A stretch of 64,000 nt of DNA from Thermomicrobiales bacterium (lineage in GTDB: Bacteria > Chloroflexota > Chloroflexia > Thermomicrobiales > UBA6265): the NCBI GenBank assembly GCA_023957115.1, contig JAMLHN010000005.1:62001-126000 (forward strand), in the 5' to 3' direction. The notes below the pieces were generated by a model. That model saw only the letters and a program-made list of their open reading frames with translations, made no database searches and was not told where the DNA came from. This document shows positions 18,069-27,368 of the stretch, piece by piece. The position numbers and the translations under genes were made by a program. The stretch's first letter is position 1; each line of letters opens with the position of its first letter.

Positions 18069-19274
18069 ATGCACCGGGGATCAACAGGCGGCCGCCGACG
18101 GACGTTGACGCGCTTGGTGACACTGCTCGCATTGATCGTATTGGCGGGAGGTTTCCTTCTGCCAGTCGTCGGTGCGCAAAGTCCCTACTCCACCATTTCA
18201 CCGCAATCGCCGCAGGCGGAAGATATCCAGTGGCTCTATCGCCTTGTCTTCTGGCTGGCGCTCGCGGTCTTCGTTGGCGTTCAGATTGCCATCGTCTATG
18301 CGGTGCTTCGCTATCGGCGTCGTTCGAACGACGAGCGTCCCGAGCCGATTCACGGCAACAAGAATCTCGAAATCATCTGGACCGTCATTCCAGCCATCAT
18401 TCTGCTGATCATCTTCATTCCCACTGTTCGCACGATTTACGCGCATGCGGATCAGGTCGAAAACGGGAACTTCACGGTTGAGGTCTACGCCAAGCAGTGG
18501 TGGTGGGAAATCCACTACGCCGATGACACTGGTGAAGCCGCCGGGGTGGTGACCGCCAACGACATTGTGGTGCCACAGGGCAAAGATGTCGTTTTCAAGC
18601 TCTATTCCAACAATGTCATCCACTCGTTCTGGGTTCCGCAGCTGTCGGGCAAGCTCGACGTGATGCCGGGACACGAGAACAAGCTGCCGATTACGACTGA
18701 AAACGTCGGTATGTACTTCGGGCAATGCGCCGAGTATTGCGGCGATTCCCACGCGCTCATGCGCTTCAAGGTGATCGTCCAGCCGCAGGAAGAGTTCGAT
18801 GCCTGGGCAACCGCGTGGAAGGCTGGCCCGAGTGAGGCATCGGCCGAGTTCGTTGCGGATGGTGATATTGCCAAGGTGCCGGAGGCATTTGGGCTCTGCC
18901 TGGCATGCCACCAGGTCGAGGGAACCAATGCGGCATTCGCGCCCGAAGGGCTCGACGAAGAGGCCGTGACCGATACGGGTGACATGGGACCGGCCAAGTT
19001 TGCTGGACCGAACCTTTCCCTGATGGGGTGCCGGACGACGATTGGTGCTGGAATCCTGCCAAACACGCCGGAAAACATGGCGAAATGGCTGGAGGATCCA
19101 GGTGCGATCAAGCCCGGTGTCTATATGGGCGAGGTCATCGAAAAGGGGACGCTCAATGATGAGCAGATCCAGCAGCTGGTGAACTACTTGGAAAGTCTGA
19201 AGCCAGCGGAGGGGTGTTCTGAGATTCCGGTTCAGCCGGGAGTCGAAGAGCAGGTTATGCCTTCGAATCCCTAG
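18069..19274 (+). CDS. ctaC: Cytochrome c oxidase subunit II with fused cytochrome c (caa3 type)
   Basis: The product has 401 residues from the ATG at 18069, just after GGAGGAG. After a signal/anchor helix come two membrane helices (LVFWLALAVFVGVQIAIVYA; WTVIPAIILLIIFIPTV). The cupredoxin domain carries the CuA site QCAEYCGDSHALM near residues 219-231, together with the upstream His in VIHSFWVPQ. The C-terminal third is a c-type cytochrome with CLACH near residue 277 and a later Met-containing loop. It accepts electrons from cytochrome c-type donors and passes them to subunit I, with CuA and heme c on the outer face of the membrane. It is the first gene of the cta operon. Confidence 0.95.
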   Translation: MHRGSTGGRRRTLTRLVTLLALIVLAGGFLLPVVGAQSPYSTISPQSPQAEDIQWLYRLVFWLALAVFVGVQIAIVYAVLRYRRRSNDERPEPIHGNKNLEIIWTVIPAIILLIIFIPTVRTIYAHADQVENGNFTVEVYAKQWWWEIHYADDTGEAAGVVTANDIVVPQGKDVVFKLYSNNVIHSFWVPQLSGKLDVMPGHENKLPITTENVGMYFGQCAEYCGDSHALMRFKVIVQPQEEFDAWATAWKAGPSEASAEFVADGDIAKVPEAFGLCLACHQVEGTNAAFAPEGLDEEAVTDTGDMGPAKFAGPNLSLMGCRTTIGAGILPNTPENMAKWLEDPGAIKPGVYMGEVIEKGTLNDEQIQQLVNYLESLKPAEGCSEIPVQPGVEEQVMPSNP

Positions 19275-19348
19275 GTGATCCTGTTAGAACCACAACGCCC
19301 AGCGGCGCGTCAATCGCGCGAGTAGATCCAGGAGTCAGGAGCGGAATC

Positions 19349-21256
19349 ATGGCGTCGATCGCTCATCAGCCACAAATTGTTCCACAACCGGTCACCACGA
19401 CAAAGCCGGCGACCGGTATTTGGAGCTGGTTGACCACAATCGATCACAAGCGCATCGGCTTGATGTACGGCATTTCGGCCTTCTTCTTCCTATTGCTGGG
19501 AGGATTCGAGGCGTTGCTGATTCGTGCCCAGCTTGCTCAGCCGGAGAACGATCTCATTAGTGCCCAGCGGTACAATGAGCTCTTCACCATGCACGGCACG
19601 ACGATGATCTTCCTCGCGCTGATGCCGTTGACCTCCGGGTTCTTCAACTACGTCATGCCGCTCCAGATCGGTGCGCGTGACGTGGCATTCCCGAGGCTGA
19701 ACGCATTCAGTCTCTGGGTGTTCATCTTCGGCGCCATCATCATCAACATCTCGTGGTTCTTCAATGAAGCGCCGAACCAGGGCTGGTATGGATATGCTCC
19801 GCTGACGGGCACCGCATGGAGCCCGGGCCGCAATGTCGACTTCTGGATGATCGGCATTCAAGTCCTCGGTGTGGCGTCGATGGCCGCATCCTTCAACTTC
19901 GTCGTCACGATTTTCAACCTGCGGGCTCCGGGCATGAAGATGATGCGGCTGCCGATCTTCACATGGTCGACGCTCATCGTCTCCATCATGATCATCTTCG
20001 CGTTCCCGGCCATCACGGTTGCCCTCTTGCTGCTCAGCTTCGACCGCTATGCCGGCACCGGTTTCTACGAAGTCGCCGCTGGTGGAGACCCGCTGCTGTG
20101 GCAGCATCTGTTCTGGGTCTTTGGTCACCCTGAGGTCTACATCCTCATCTTGCCAGCCTTCGGCATCATTTCCGAGATCATTCCGGTGTTCTCGCGCAAG
20201 CCGCTCTTCGGCTATTCGGTCATGGTGTATGCAACCATCGCCATCGCCTTCCTCGGCTTTGGCGTGTGGGCGCATCATATGTTCACGGTTGGCCTGGGCC
20301 CCACGGCCAACGCAGTCTTCGCCGGCGCCACGATGTTGATCGGCATTCCCACCGGTGTGAAGATCTTCAATTGGGTCGGCACGATGTTCAGAGGGTCCTT
20401 ACGATTCACAACGGCGATGTTATTCGCTGTCGGTCTCGTTTCCCAATTCGTGATCGGCGGGCTCTCCGGCGTGATGCATGCCGTGGTGCCGGTCGATGCA
20501 CAGCAGAACGACACCTATTTCATCATTGCCCACTTCCACTACGTGCTCTTCGGCGGCACGGTCTTTGGACTGCTGGCCGGCATCTACTTCTGGGGTCCCA
20601 AGGCCTTCGGCAAGATGTTCGACGAGCGGATCGGAAAGTGGCATTTCTGGCTGACGTTCGTCGGATTCAATCTCACCTTCTTCCCCATGCATTTCCTCGG
20701 TCTGGCGGGTATGCCGCGACGCTACTTCACCTACGCGGAAGACAGCGGCTGGGGACCGTGGAACGCGGTTGTCTCGTTCGGGGCGCTGGTGCTCGGCTTC
20801 TCGTTCCTGGTCTTCCTGTACAACATCTACAAGATGGTTCGCCACGGCGAGCCCGCTGGCGATGATCCCTGGGATGCCGCTACGCTGGAATGGGCGATTT
20901 CGTCTCCGCCTCCGGCCTATAACTTCGCGGTGATTCCGACCGTGACCCATCGCGATCAGCTTTGGTGGGACAAATACGGCGATGAGCACGGCCACGCGCA
21001 TGTGCAAAACGACGATGTGCCGAAAACCGCTGAGATTCAGCGAGAGGCCAACGCGGCTCACCCGCACGTTCACCTGCCGAACCCAAGCTACTTCCCGTTG
21101 CTGGCGGCGGCTGGACTGGGAACCTTCGCGCTGGGTATGTTGTTCATGAATCCAGCCATCACCATAGGGTTGCTTCACCTGCCGGTGCTCGTCATCGTGG
21201 GGGTCGCGCTCCTGATCTTTTCAGTCTACGCGTGGGCGTTCGAGCCGGCGGGCTAA
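19349..21256 (+). CDS. ctaD: Cytochrome c oxidase subunit I
   Basis: The product has 635 residues, with GGAG seven bases upstream of the ATG at 19349. Heme a/CuB ligands are all visible: MHGT (His near 81), GHPEVYILILPAFG (His near 260 and the cross-linkable Tyr), AHHMF (near 308) and HFHYVLFGG (near 395). The HPEVY form is that of A1-type heme-copper oxidases. Twelve or more membrane helices are expected, with a longer His-rich C-terminal tail before two extra helices (PALLAAAGLG-type and LHLPVLVIVGVALLIF). It reduces oxygen to water while pumping protons. It lies 74 bp after ctaC and 69 bp before ctaE. Confidence 0.96.
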   Translation: MASIAHQPQIVPQPVTTTKPATGIWSWLTTIDHKRIGLMYGISAFFFLLLGGFEALLIRAQLAQPENDLISAQRYNELFTMHGTTMIFLALMPLTSGFFNYVMPLQIGARDVAFPRLNAFSLWVFIFGAIIINISWFFNEAPNQGWYGYAPLTGTAWSPGRNVDFWMIGIQVLGVASMAASFNFVVTIFNLRAPGMKMMRLPIFTWSTLIVSIMIIFAFPAITVALLLLSFDRYAGTGFYEVAAGGDPLLWQHLFWVFGHPEVYILILPAFGIISEIIPVFSRKPLFGYSVMVYATIAIAFLGFGVWAHHMFTVGLGPTANAVFAGATMLIGIPTGVKIFNWVGTMFRGSLRFTTAMLFAVGLVSQFVIGGLSGVMHAVVPVDAQQNDTYFIIAHFHYVLFGGTVFGLLAGIYFWGPKAFGKMFDERIGKWHFWLTFVGFNLTFFPMHFLGLAGMPRRYFTYAEDSGWGPWNAVVSFGALVLGFSFLVFLYNIYKMVRHGEPAGDDPWDAATLEWAISSPPPAYNFAVIPTVTHRDQLWWDKYGDEHGHAHVQNDDVPKTAEIQREANAAHPHVHLPNPSYFPLLAAAGLGTFALGMLFMNPAITIGLLHLPVLVIVGVALLIFSVYAWAFEPAG

Positions 21257-21325
21257 GTTCGATGAGGTCGGCTGGGCTGGCGGTCGTCTGATCGCAGCCC
21301 GGCAGAGCACCTGGAGGAAATCAAG

Positions 21326-22054
21326 TTGGCGCAAGCAGTTGCCACCCTCGAGCATGCACACGGAGCCGGTGACATTCCGCATGCCGCCGATCATGCCGAT
21401 CATCCGCCATCTTCGACCGGTCTCGATAGCCGAAAGCTGCTGATGTGGCTCTTCCTGGCTTCGGACTGCATGTTCTTCGGCTCGTTGATCGCGATGTACA
21501 TGATCTATCGCGGAGACGCCGAACGCATGTTTCTGGCGGGTCAGGGGGCCGGCCCGGTTCCGCATGAGATCCTGGATATCCCATACACGTCGATCAGCGC
21601 CTTCGTGCTGCTGATGAGCTCGCTCACGATGGTGCTGGCGCTCGCCTCGATTCAGCGCGGCAATCATCGGGGGCTCCGAATCTGGCTCGGTGCGACCGCC
21701 GCGCTCGGACTGGTGTTCATGGGCGGCCAGTTCTACGAGTTCACGGCCTTCTATCATGAAGGACTCGGACTGACCACCAATATCTTCTCGAACTCGTTCT
21801 TCGTCCTGACGGGGTTCCATGGCGCGCACGTAACCATCGGCATCATCTGGCTGATCTCACTGGTCATCGTCTCGTTACGGGGCGGACTGCGGCAGGATCA
21901 AGCGATGAACGTCGAGATTGCCGGCCTGTACTGGCACTTTGTCGACATCGTCTGGATCGTCATCTTTACGCTTGTTTACCTGATCCCGTACGATGATGTC
22001 ACGACCATTACGGAAGGGGCGGAACATGCGCTCCGTTTCATTGGATTGGGGTAG
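21326..22054 (+). CDS. ctaE: Cytochrome c oxidase subunit III
   Basis: It starts at the TTG at 21326 with GGAGG eight bases upstream; the product has 242 residues. A His/Ala-rich N-terminus precedes about five membrane helices. Family phrases include WLFLASDCMFFGSLIAMYMI, GQFYEFTAFYHEG, SFFVLTGFHGAHVTIG and GLYWHFVDIVWIVIFTLVYL. Subunit III stabilises subunit I and its proton uptake. The two-helix N-terminal extension of some subunit III proteins is absent. The next gene follows after nine bases. Confidence 0.93.
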   Translation: MAQAVATLEHAHGAGDIPHAADHADHPPSSTGLDSRKLLMWLFLASDCMFFGSLIAMYMIYRGDAERMFLAGQGAGPVPHEILDIPYTSISAFVLLMSSLTMVLALASIQRGNHRGLRIWLGATAALGLVFMGGQFYEFTAFYHEGLGLTTNIFSNSFFVLTGFHGAHVTIGIIWLISLVIVSLRGGLRQDQAMNVEIAGLYWHFVDIVWIVIFTLVYLIPYDDVTTITEGAEHALRFIGLG

Positions 22055-22063
22055 GGTGCGTCT

Positions 22064-22420
22064 ATGACTGATCATGCGATGCATGCACCGGCTGAAGATC
22101 ACGGCCAGGAACATCTGTCCGATGCGACGTATATCAAGATCGCGTTGCTCCTGGTCGTCATTACGGCGGTCGAGGTTGCGATCTACTATGTCGATTGGTT
22201 CCACACCAGTGGGACATTGGTTCCGGCCCTGGCGGTCCTGTCTCTTGTCAAATTCATCACCGTCATCTCGTACTACATGCACCTGAAGGTCGATGATCCC
22301 CGCTACCGCTACATCTTTGTGTGCGGTCTCATCCTTGCTGGTCTCATCGTCGCGGCCCTTGCCGCGCTGATGCGCACGCACAAGATCGACTACGCGCTCC
22401 GCTTCATCACGGGCGCATAG
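22064..22420 (+). CDS. ctaF: Cytochrome c oxidase subunit IV (small, caa3 type)
   Basis: The product has 118 residues. A His-rich N-terminus precedes three membrane helices (IALLLVVITAVEVAIYYV; LVPALAVLSLVKFITVISYY; FVCGLILAGLIVAALAALM). The YMHLKVDDPRY segment between helices two and three is typical of the COX4_pro/CtaF family. It starts nine bases after ctaE, is translated in the same operon, and is followed by a hairpin at 22439-22470. Confidence 0.88.
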   Translation: MTDHAMHAPAEDHGQEHLSDATYIKIALLLVVITAVEVAIYYVDWFHTSGTLVPALAVLSLVKFITVISYYMHLKVDDPRYRYIFVCGLILAGLIVAALAALMRTHKIDYALRFITGA

Positions 22421-22438
22421 TTCGACGAGATTCTCATC

Positions 22439-22470
22439 GAGCCGCGTTCCGATCGCACAGAACGCGGCTC
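22439..22470. terminator. 11-bp stem hairpin after ctaF
   Basis: GAGCCGCGTTC (22439-22449) pairs exactly with GAACGCGGCTC (22460-22470) across a ten-base loop. There is no U-run, and ctaG starts 14 bases later, so it may attenuate transcription or stabilise the upstream mRNA rather than fully terminate. Confidence 0.6.
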
Positions 22471-22483
22471 ACCGGTACTCCCC

Positions 22484-23350
22484 ATGATCGACATCACGAT
22501 TTCGCTTCTGCACACGGGGCCCCCGCCGACCGGCTGGTTGCACTCCGACTGGCGATTCCAACCCGCGGTCCTCCTCAGCACCTTCCTGGCCGCCGCCGCC
22601 TACATCCTGGTGACGGGTCCGATCAACCGCCGTTTTCCAGGAAGCGAGCATCGTCCGGTCACCAGCCGGCAACGGGTCTACTTCCTCCTCGCCTGTCTGG
22701 TCTATCTCATTGCGCTGGGACCGCCGATCGACGATTGGTCGGGGTTCTATCTCATGTCGGCGCATATGCTTCAGCATCTGTTGATCATGATGGTCGTCGC
22801 CCCGTTGCTGATTCTGGGCATTCCCGCCTGGATGCTGGCACCGCTGGCCAGGAATCGCTACACCAATACGGTCATCTCCATCCTGACTCGGCCGCTCATC
22901 GCGGGGGCGGTATCGTTATTTATCGTCATTCTCTGGCACCTGCCCGGCGCCTACGATCGGTCGCTCACCAGCGACCCGGTCCATATCGCGCAACATGCCT
23001 CGCTGCTCGCCGCGGGAGTACTGATGCTCTGGCCGGTGCTGAGCCCTTTCCCCTGGTGGCCAAAGATCCAGTATCCGCCGCTACAGTGCCTCTATTTGTT
23101 TCTCTACATGTTGCCGTCGGGCATCGTGGGCGCGTTCATCACCCTTGCGGCTCCCGGGGTCTACCCCTTCTACAAGACCGTGCCCCGCATTTTCGGTATC
23201 TCGCTCGAAGTCGATCAGCAGGTGGCGGGATTGATGATGTGGGTCGGCCAATCGACCATCCTCTTGCTCTGGATTACCTATATCTTCCTCTCCTGGGCGG
23301 GTCGGGAGGAGGCCGCGGACCGCGAGGCGCGTCCGGCGGAGAGTACGTGA
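22484..23350 (+). CDS. ctaG: Cytochrome c oxidase assembly factor, CtaG (caa3_CtaG) family
   Basis: The product has 288 residues with about seven membrane helices. The family hallmarks are HMLQHLLIMMVVAPLLILGIP, FIVILWHLPGAYD and HIAQHASLLAAGVLMLWPVL. Their conserved histidines are thought to help deliver copper to the oxidase. The position directly downstream of ctaF supports that role. It is a membrane protein unrelated to the single-helix Cox11-type CtaG. Confidence 0.88.
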   Translation: MIDITISLLHTGPPPTGWLHSDWRFQPAVLLSTFLAAAAYILVTGPINRRFPGSEHRPVTSRQRVYFLLACLVYLIALGPPIDDWSGFYLMSAHMLQHLLIMMVVAPLLILGIPAWMLAPLARNRYTNTVISILTRPLIAGAVSLFIVILWHLPGAYDRSLTSDPVHIAQHASLLAAGVLMLWPVLSPFPWWPKIQYPPLQCLYLFLYMLPSGIVGAFITLAAPGVYPFYKTVPRIFGISLEVDQQVAGLMMWVGQSTILLLWITYIFLSWAGREEAADREARPAEST

Positions 23351-23351
23351 G

Positions 23352-23735
23352 ATGGCCCGCCGTTCGAGCTGGCGGGAGACCATCGCCAAGCACACCCGGT
23401 CGGATGTCAAGACTCCGGAACAGCAAGCAGGCGATGAGCGGCTCGACGGCGGATCGTTCCGCGCATTCATCTGGATTCTCTTCGCGTTCAAAATGGCGAC
23501 GGTCGCCGCGGTTGTCTGGGCGGCGGGCGACTCGTCCGAAGCGTGGATTCTTCTCTCCGCGACAACGTGGCCGTGGCTTATCATTCCTGGAATCGTTATC
23601 TTCGGATGGCTGACCTTCCGGCTGCGTCTCCGGCGTGCGCGCGCCCGGCGGATCGAGCTTCAGCGCTCGGAATGGATGGTCGATGAACAGACGGTGTTGG
23701 ACCCGGCTCGACAGGCGAGCGATACGAACGGGTGA
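23352..23735 (+). CDS. Hypothetical membrane protein in the oxidase operon (127 aa)
   Basis: The ATG lies two bases after the ctaG stop, so translation is likely coupled. The N-terminal ~35 residues are polar. Two hydrophobic helices follow (FRAFIWILFAFKMATVAAVV; WPWLIIPGIVIFGWLTFRL), and the tail is rich in Arg. I do not recognise a family. Its tight linkage to cta genes suggests a part in oxidase assembly or stability, which is inference. Confidence 0.6.
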   Translation: MARRSSWRETIAKHTRSDVKTPEQQAGDERLDGGSFRAFIWILFAFKMATVAAVVWAAGDSSEAWILLSATTWPWLIIPGIVIFGWLTFRLRLRRARARRIELQRSEWMVDEQTVLDPARQASDTNG

Positions 23736-23751
23736 CGAGGGGAGTTGACGG

Positions 23752-24378
23752 TTGGGACGCTATGTAGCAGTTCGATGGATTCGTCCAGTGCTTGTGGCGG
23801 TCATTGCGGCCGCGTTCACGGGAGTGTTCATCTATAGCATCGGGCATCTGCTTCTCCATTTTGCCGATCATTCGGTGACCCAGGAACTCCGGCGCCAGGA
23901 GCTCTGGATCGGTCTGGTGCTAACCTTCGGGATCCTTGCCGTGGCTTCGTTCCTGGCAAGGCGGTCGGCGCATGGACGGCTCGACAAGCAGGTCGCGATC
24001 GGCAAATCGCCGATGTCTGGCGAGCTGAACCTGGATCCGATCCCCTTGAGCGCCAAGTACGGCCCAGAAGGCACCGTGGCCGATCTCAGCGCGGGATACA
24101 CCCTCTATGCGCGCAACGGCGCATTCGGTGAGACGATCGATGTGCTCAAGAGCGTCGAGGACATCGGCGGTATCCAGCGTACGCTCATCTACGCCAAGGG
24201 TCTGTACGGCGGTCAAAACGAGCTCTGGATCCCGATCGAAGCCGTGTCCGGCGTGTATCCCGAATCGAAATCGGCCTTCCTGGCAATCGGCGGTGACGAA
24301 GCCGAGACCTTCGGCTGGAACCGTCCGCCGGCTGCCTTCTCCCGGGTCGAGCGGCCGAAAGAAACGCCGCTCTACTAG
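23752..24378 (+). CDS. Hypothetical membrane protein in the oxidase operon (208 aa)
   Basis: The TTG start at 23752 is preceded by GGGGAG at a spacing of about seven. Two membrane helices (VLVAVIAAAFTGVFIYSIGH; LWIGLVLTFGILAVASFLA) are followed by a soluble C-terminal region of about 120 residues with beta-type character (AGYTLYARNGAFGETIDVLK; LWIPIEAVSGVYPESKSAF). No known family is recognised. The stop codon overlaps the GTG start of the next gene (TAGTG), showing the operon continues. Confidence 0.6.
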   Translation: MGRYVAVRWIRPVLVAVIAAAFTGVFIYSIGHLLLHFADHSVTQELRRQELWIGLVLTFGILAVASFLARRSAHGRLDKQVAIGKSPMSGELNLDPIPLSAKYGPEGTVADLSAGYTLYARNGAFGETIDVLKSVEDIGGIQRTLIYAKGLYGGQNELWIPIEAVSGVYPESKSAFLAIGGDEAETFGWNRPPAAFSRVERPKETPLY

Positions 24379-26100
24379 TGGCTGATTCCGAACGACAACA
24401 ATTCGACGTCATCGTCGTAGGTGGGGGGACGGCTGGCTGCATTATTGCCAGCCGTCTTTCGTCCAATCCAGACCTACAGGTTGCCCTGATCGAGGCAGGG
24501 GAGGACACGCTGCCCGGCCACCAGGATGACGTCATCTGGGACAGCTATCCGATCGTCGCCTACTTCGATCCTCGGCACCACTGGCGTAGGTTGCGTGTCT
24601 TTTATGGTGAGGCTCCCACGGGAGACAACTCCGCCGGTGGGATCTACCGGTACGAGCAAGCGCGCGTCATGGGTGGGGGATCGTCCATCAATGGGATGAT
24701 GGCCAACCAGGGCGCTCCCGGTGACTATGACGAGTGGGCTGCTCTGGGGGCAGCTGGCTGGGAGTGGGACCAGGTCCTGCCGTACTTTTGCCGCCTGGAG
24801 CGTGATCTCGATATTCGGACCGAGCGACATGGCGCCGAAGGCCCGATTCCGATCAGGCGTGTACCGGAGTCGGAATGGCCAGAGTTCAGCCGGGTTGCCG
24901 GCCGGGCCCTCGGCCGCGCTGGCCTTTCTCGCATCGACGATCAGAACGATGGGTTCGAGCAAGCCTGGTTTCCGATCACCATCAATAACGAACATGACCG
25001 GCGTGTTTCGACCGCGGCCGGCTATCTCACCGTCGAGGTTCGCCAGCGTCCGAATTTGACCATCCTGTCCGATGCGACGGTCACGCGCATCGCGTTCGAC
25101 GGCAGCCACGTCTCCGGCGTAGACGTCCGCGACAGGGGTGGTTTCCGGTCACGCGTCCTGGCGGCTCGCGAAGTGGTGGTTGCCGCCGGGGCGATTCATA
25201 CCCCGGCTCTCCTGATGAGATCCGGAGTGGGACCGGCTGCCGAGCTGTCCGAGCTTGGCATCGGGATCGTTGCTGACCGGCAGGGAGTCGGCCAGAACCT
25301 GCAAGAGCACCCGCAGATCGCGGTCACCTCGTTGCTGAAACCAGAGGCGCGGCAGCCCTGGTCGCAGCGGCGGCACATTTTTGCCGGATTTCGCTATTCC
25401 TCCGGAATCGAAAACTGCGCCGACGTCGATATGTACGGCGTCGTGGTCAACCGAGGCGGCTGGCATTCGCTCGGACAAAAGCTCGGCGGATTCCTGATTT
25501 GGGTCAACAAAGCCTATTCCCAGGGACGAGTCTCGCTGGTGACCCCTGCGGTGCTGGCCGAGCCGCGGGTCGAGTTTCGCTTCCTGAGCGATGAGCGCGA
25601 CTTGCTCCGATTGACCGATGGGCTCCTACGACTTGCCCGTCTCTATCAGGATCCGGAGATGCGCCGGGTGACCTATTACCCGTTTGCCACAGCCTATTCA
25701 GAAAAATCGCGGGATCTGGCAATCGTTCGCCGTTCGACCGAATGGAAACTCGGTCCGGTTGCGAAGGGGATCGATGGACCCGCATCCGTACGCCGGCGGT
25801 TGATGCGCCGGCGGGTCGCGTCTGGGCCGAATCTTTTCGAGATCGTACGGGATCAGGCGGAGCTGGAAGCGTTCGTCCAGCGCGGACTCACGGTACGTGG
25901 CATTGTTGCGGAACCGCCCGCATGGGACAGGAATCGGATCCTATGGCCGTCACCGATCCATCCGGGCGCGTGTACGGCGTCAGGGACTGCGGGTTGGCGA
26001 TGCTTCCCTTATGCCGACCGTGCCCCGTGCGAACACCAACCTGCCGGTCATGATGATCGGTGAGAAGATTGCCGCCGCCATCCTCGCGGAGCGTGCGTGA
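24378..26100 (+). pseudogene. GMC-family FAD oxidoreductase, two frameshifts near the 3' end
   Basis: From the GTG at 24378 the protein has the FAD motif VIVVGGGTAGCIIASRLSS with VALIEAGED, the GMC signature ARVMGGGSSINGMMANQGAP, and VVVAAGAIHTPALLMRSGVG. Around 25890-25905 the frame breaks; the expected CCGTARMGQESDPMAVTDPS continues in a second frame. Near 25980-25985 it shifts again to QGLRVGDASLMPTVPRANTN, which ends LAERA at a stop at 26098-26100. Read straight, the frame instead stops at 26063 with nonsense residues. The family oxidises alcohols such as choline, sugars or polyethylene glycols; the substrate is unknown. These are either inactivating mutations or sequencing indels. Confidence 0.75.
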
Positions 26101-27164
26101 TGCGGTTCGATCGCATGATCACCGCGGTCGAAGCGCATGCCGGTGGCGAGCCGGGCCGTGTGATCACCGGCGGAATCGTCGATGTTCCCGGCGACACCAT
26201 GTTCGCCAAGATGCAGCATCTGCAGCGGCATCGTGACGAGATCCGCAGACTGATGCTGCGCGAGCCGCGCGGCTATCCGGGGCTCTGCTGCAATATTCTC
26301 CTGCCACCGACCGATCCCGCGGCCGATGCCGGATTCGTCATCATGGAACAGGTCGAATACCCGCCCATGTCGGGTTCGAACACCATCTGCGTGACGACTG
26401 TGCTCCTCGAAACCGGCATCTTGCCAATGCAGGAACCGGTGACGACCTTGACCCTGGAGGCTCCCGCCGGACTCATCGAGGTCACCGTGACGTGCCAGAA
26501 CGGCAAAGTCACCGGAGTCACCTTTCGGAACCGGCCCGCGTTTGCGGCATACCTCGACCAAACCATCGACGTGCCCCAAATCGGACCGGTCACACTCGAT
26601 GTCGCCTACGGTGGCATGTGGTATGCCATCGTCGATGCCGCCCAGATCGGCCTGGAGATCGACCCATCGCAGGGAGCGGCCATCGTTCGTATGGGAGAGA
26701 TGATCAAGGCGGCTGCCCGAGAACAGCTTCCGGTCGTTCATCCGGACAACCCCGATATTGCCGGGATCAGCATTCTGGAGTTCACTGCGCCACCGGCTCT
26801 GCCCGGCGCGGATGGGAAGAACACGGTCGTCATCTCGACCGGGACCTTCGACTGGAACGATCCATCGACCTGGACTGGCGTGCTCGACCGGTCGGCCTGC
26901 GGAACCGGTACCTGCGCTCGTATGGCCGTGATGCACGCCAGGGGGCAGCTTCCACTCCAGCAGGACTTCGTCCATGAAAGCATCCTGGGCACGACCTTTA
27001 CTGGCCGCCTGATCGAAGAAACGACCGTTGGTCCATATCCCGCGGTCGTTCCCGCCATCACCGGCCAAGCCTGGATCTACGGTCTCTCCAACTACCTCGT
27101 AGACCCCTCCGACCCATTCCAGGACGGCTTTGTCGTTGGAGACATCTGGGGTGGCGTCTCCTGA
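26097..27164 (+). CDS. Proline racemase-family protein, likely hydroxyproline epimerase type
   Basis: The product has 354-355 residues; GTG at 26097 and ATG at 26100 are both possible and overlap the preceding stop. The family cores are MSGSNTICVTTVLLETG near residues 84-100, holding Ser where proline racemase has its first catalytic Cys, and DRSACGTGTCARMAVMHARG near residue 265, holding the second Cys. A Ser/Cys pair is known in epimerases of 4- or 3-hydroxyproline within this family, while Cys/Thr marks trans-3-hydroxyproline dehydratase. Overlap with the GMC gene suggests joint use in amino- or imino-acid breakdown. The exact substrate is unproven. Confidence 0.82.
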   Translation: MMRFDRMITAVEAHAGGEPGRVITGGIVDVPGDTMFAKMQHLQRHRDEIRRLMLREPRGYPGLCCNILLPPTDPAADAGFVIMEQVEYPPMSGSNTICVTTVLLETGILPMQEPVTTLTLEAPAGLIEVTVTCQNGKVTGVTFRNRPAFAAYLDQTIDVPQIGPVTLDVAYGGMWYAIVDAAQIGLEIDPSQGAAIVRMGEMIKAAAREQLPVVHPDNPDIAGISILEFTAPPALPGADGKNTVVISTGTFDWNDPSTWTGVLDRSACGTGTCARMAVMHARGQLPLQQDFVHESILGTTFTGRLIEETTVGPYPAVVPAITGQAWIYGLSNYLVDPSDPFQDGFVVGDIWGGVS

Positions 27165-27368
27165 CTTCCTGGGGATCTGGGAGTCTGGGGCGTGCTTGAA
27201 AAGCGATCGTAGCTCAATGTCTCGTGTCCAGTGGAGCGATTCTCGGTGACTTCTTTGGGCACCGGACATCAGATACTGGACTCCAGATTGGGGGCTCGCC
27301 GGCAAACGACGTCCATCATGCGTGCTACGCTTTCAATGCGTCCAAAGCACTCGGTCAGGCAATGCATC
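27165..27368. repeat. Short intergenic stretch with gene-end quasi-repeat
   Basis: GGGGATCTGGGAGTCTGGGG (27176-27195) follows the racemase stop within about ten bases. ACTGGACTCCAGATTGGGGG near 27275-27294 is roughly inverse to it. These resemble the GATCTGGGAGTTGG words at 8711-8747. I see no gene in this stretch. Confidence 0.4.

Noticed and set aside
22321-23613. A 430-codon plus-strand frame over ctaG
   Set aside because: It is out of frame with the well-supported ctaG and the following membrane gene and is rich in Arg/Ser/Pro.
25980-27305. A 441-codon minus-strand open frame
   Set aside because: It is antisense to the proline-racemase gene and has shadow-type composition (His, Arg, Asp, Gly).
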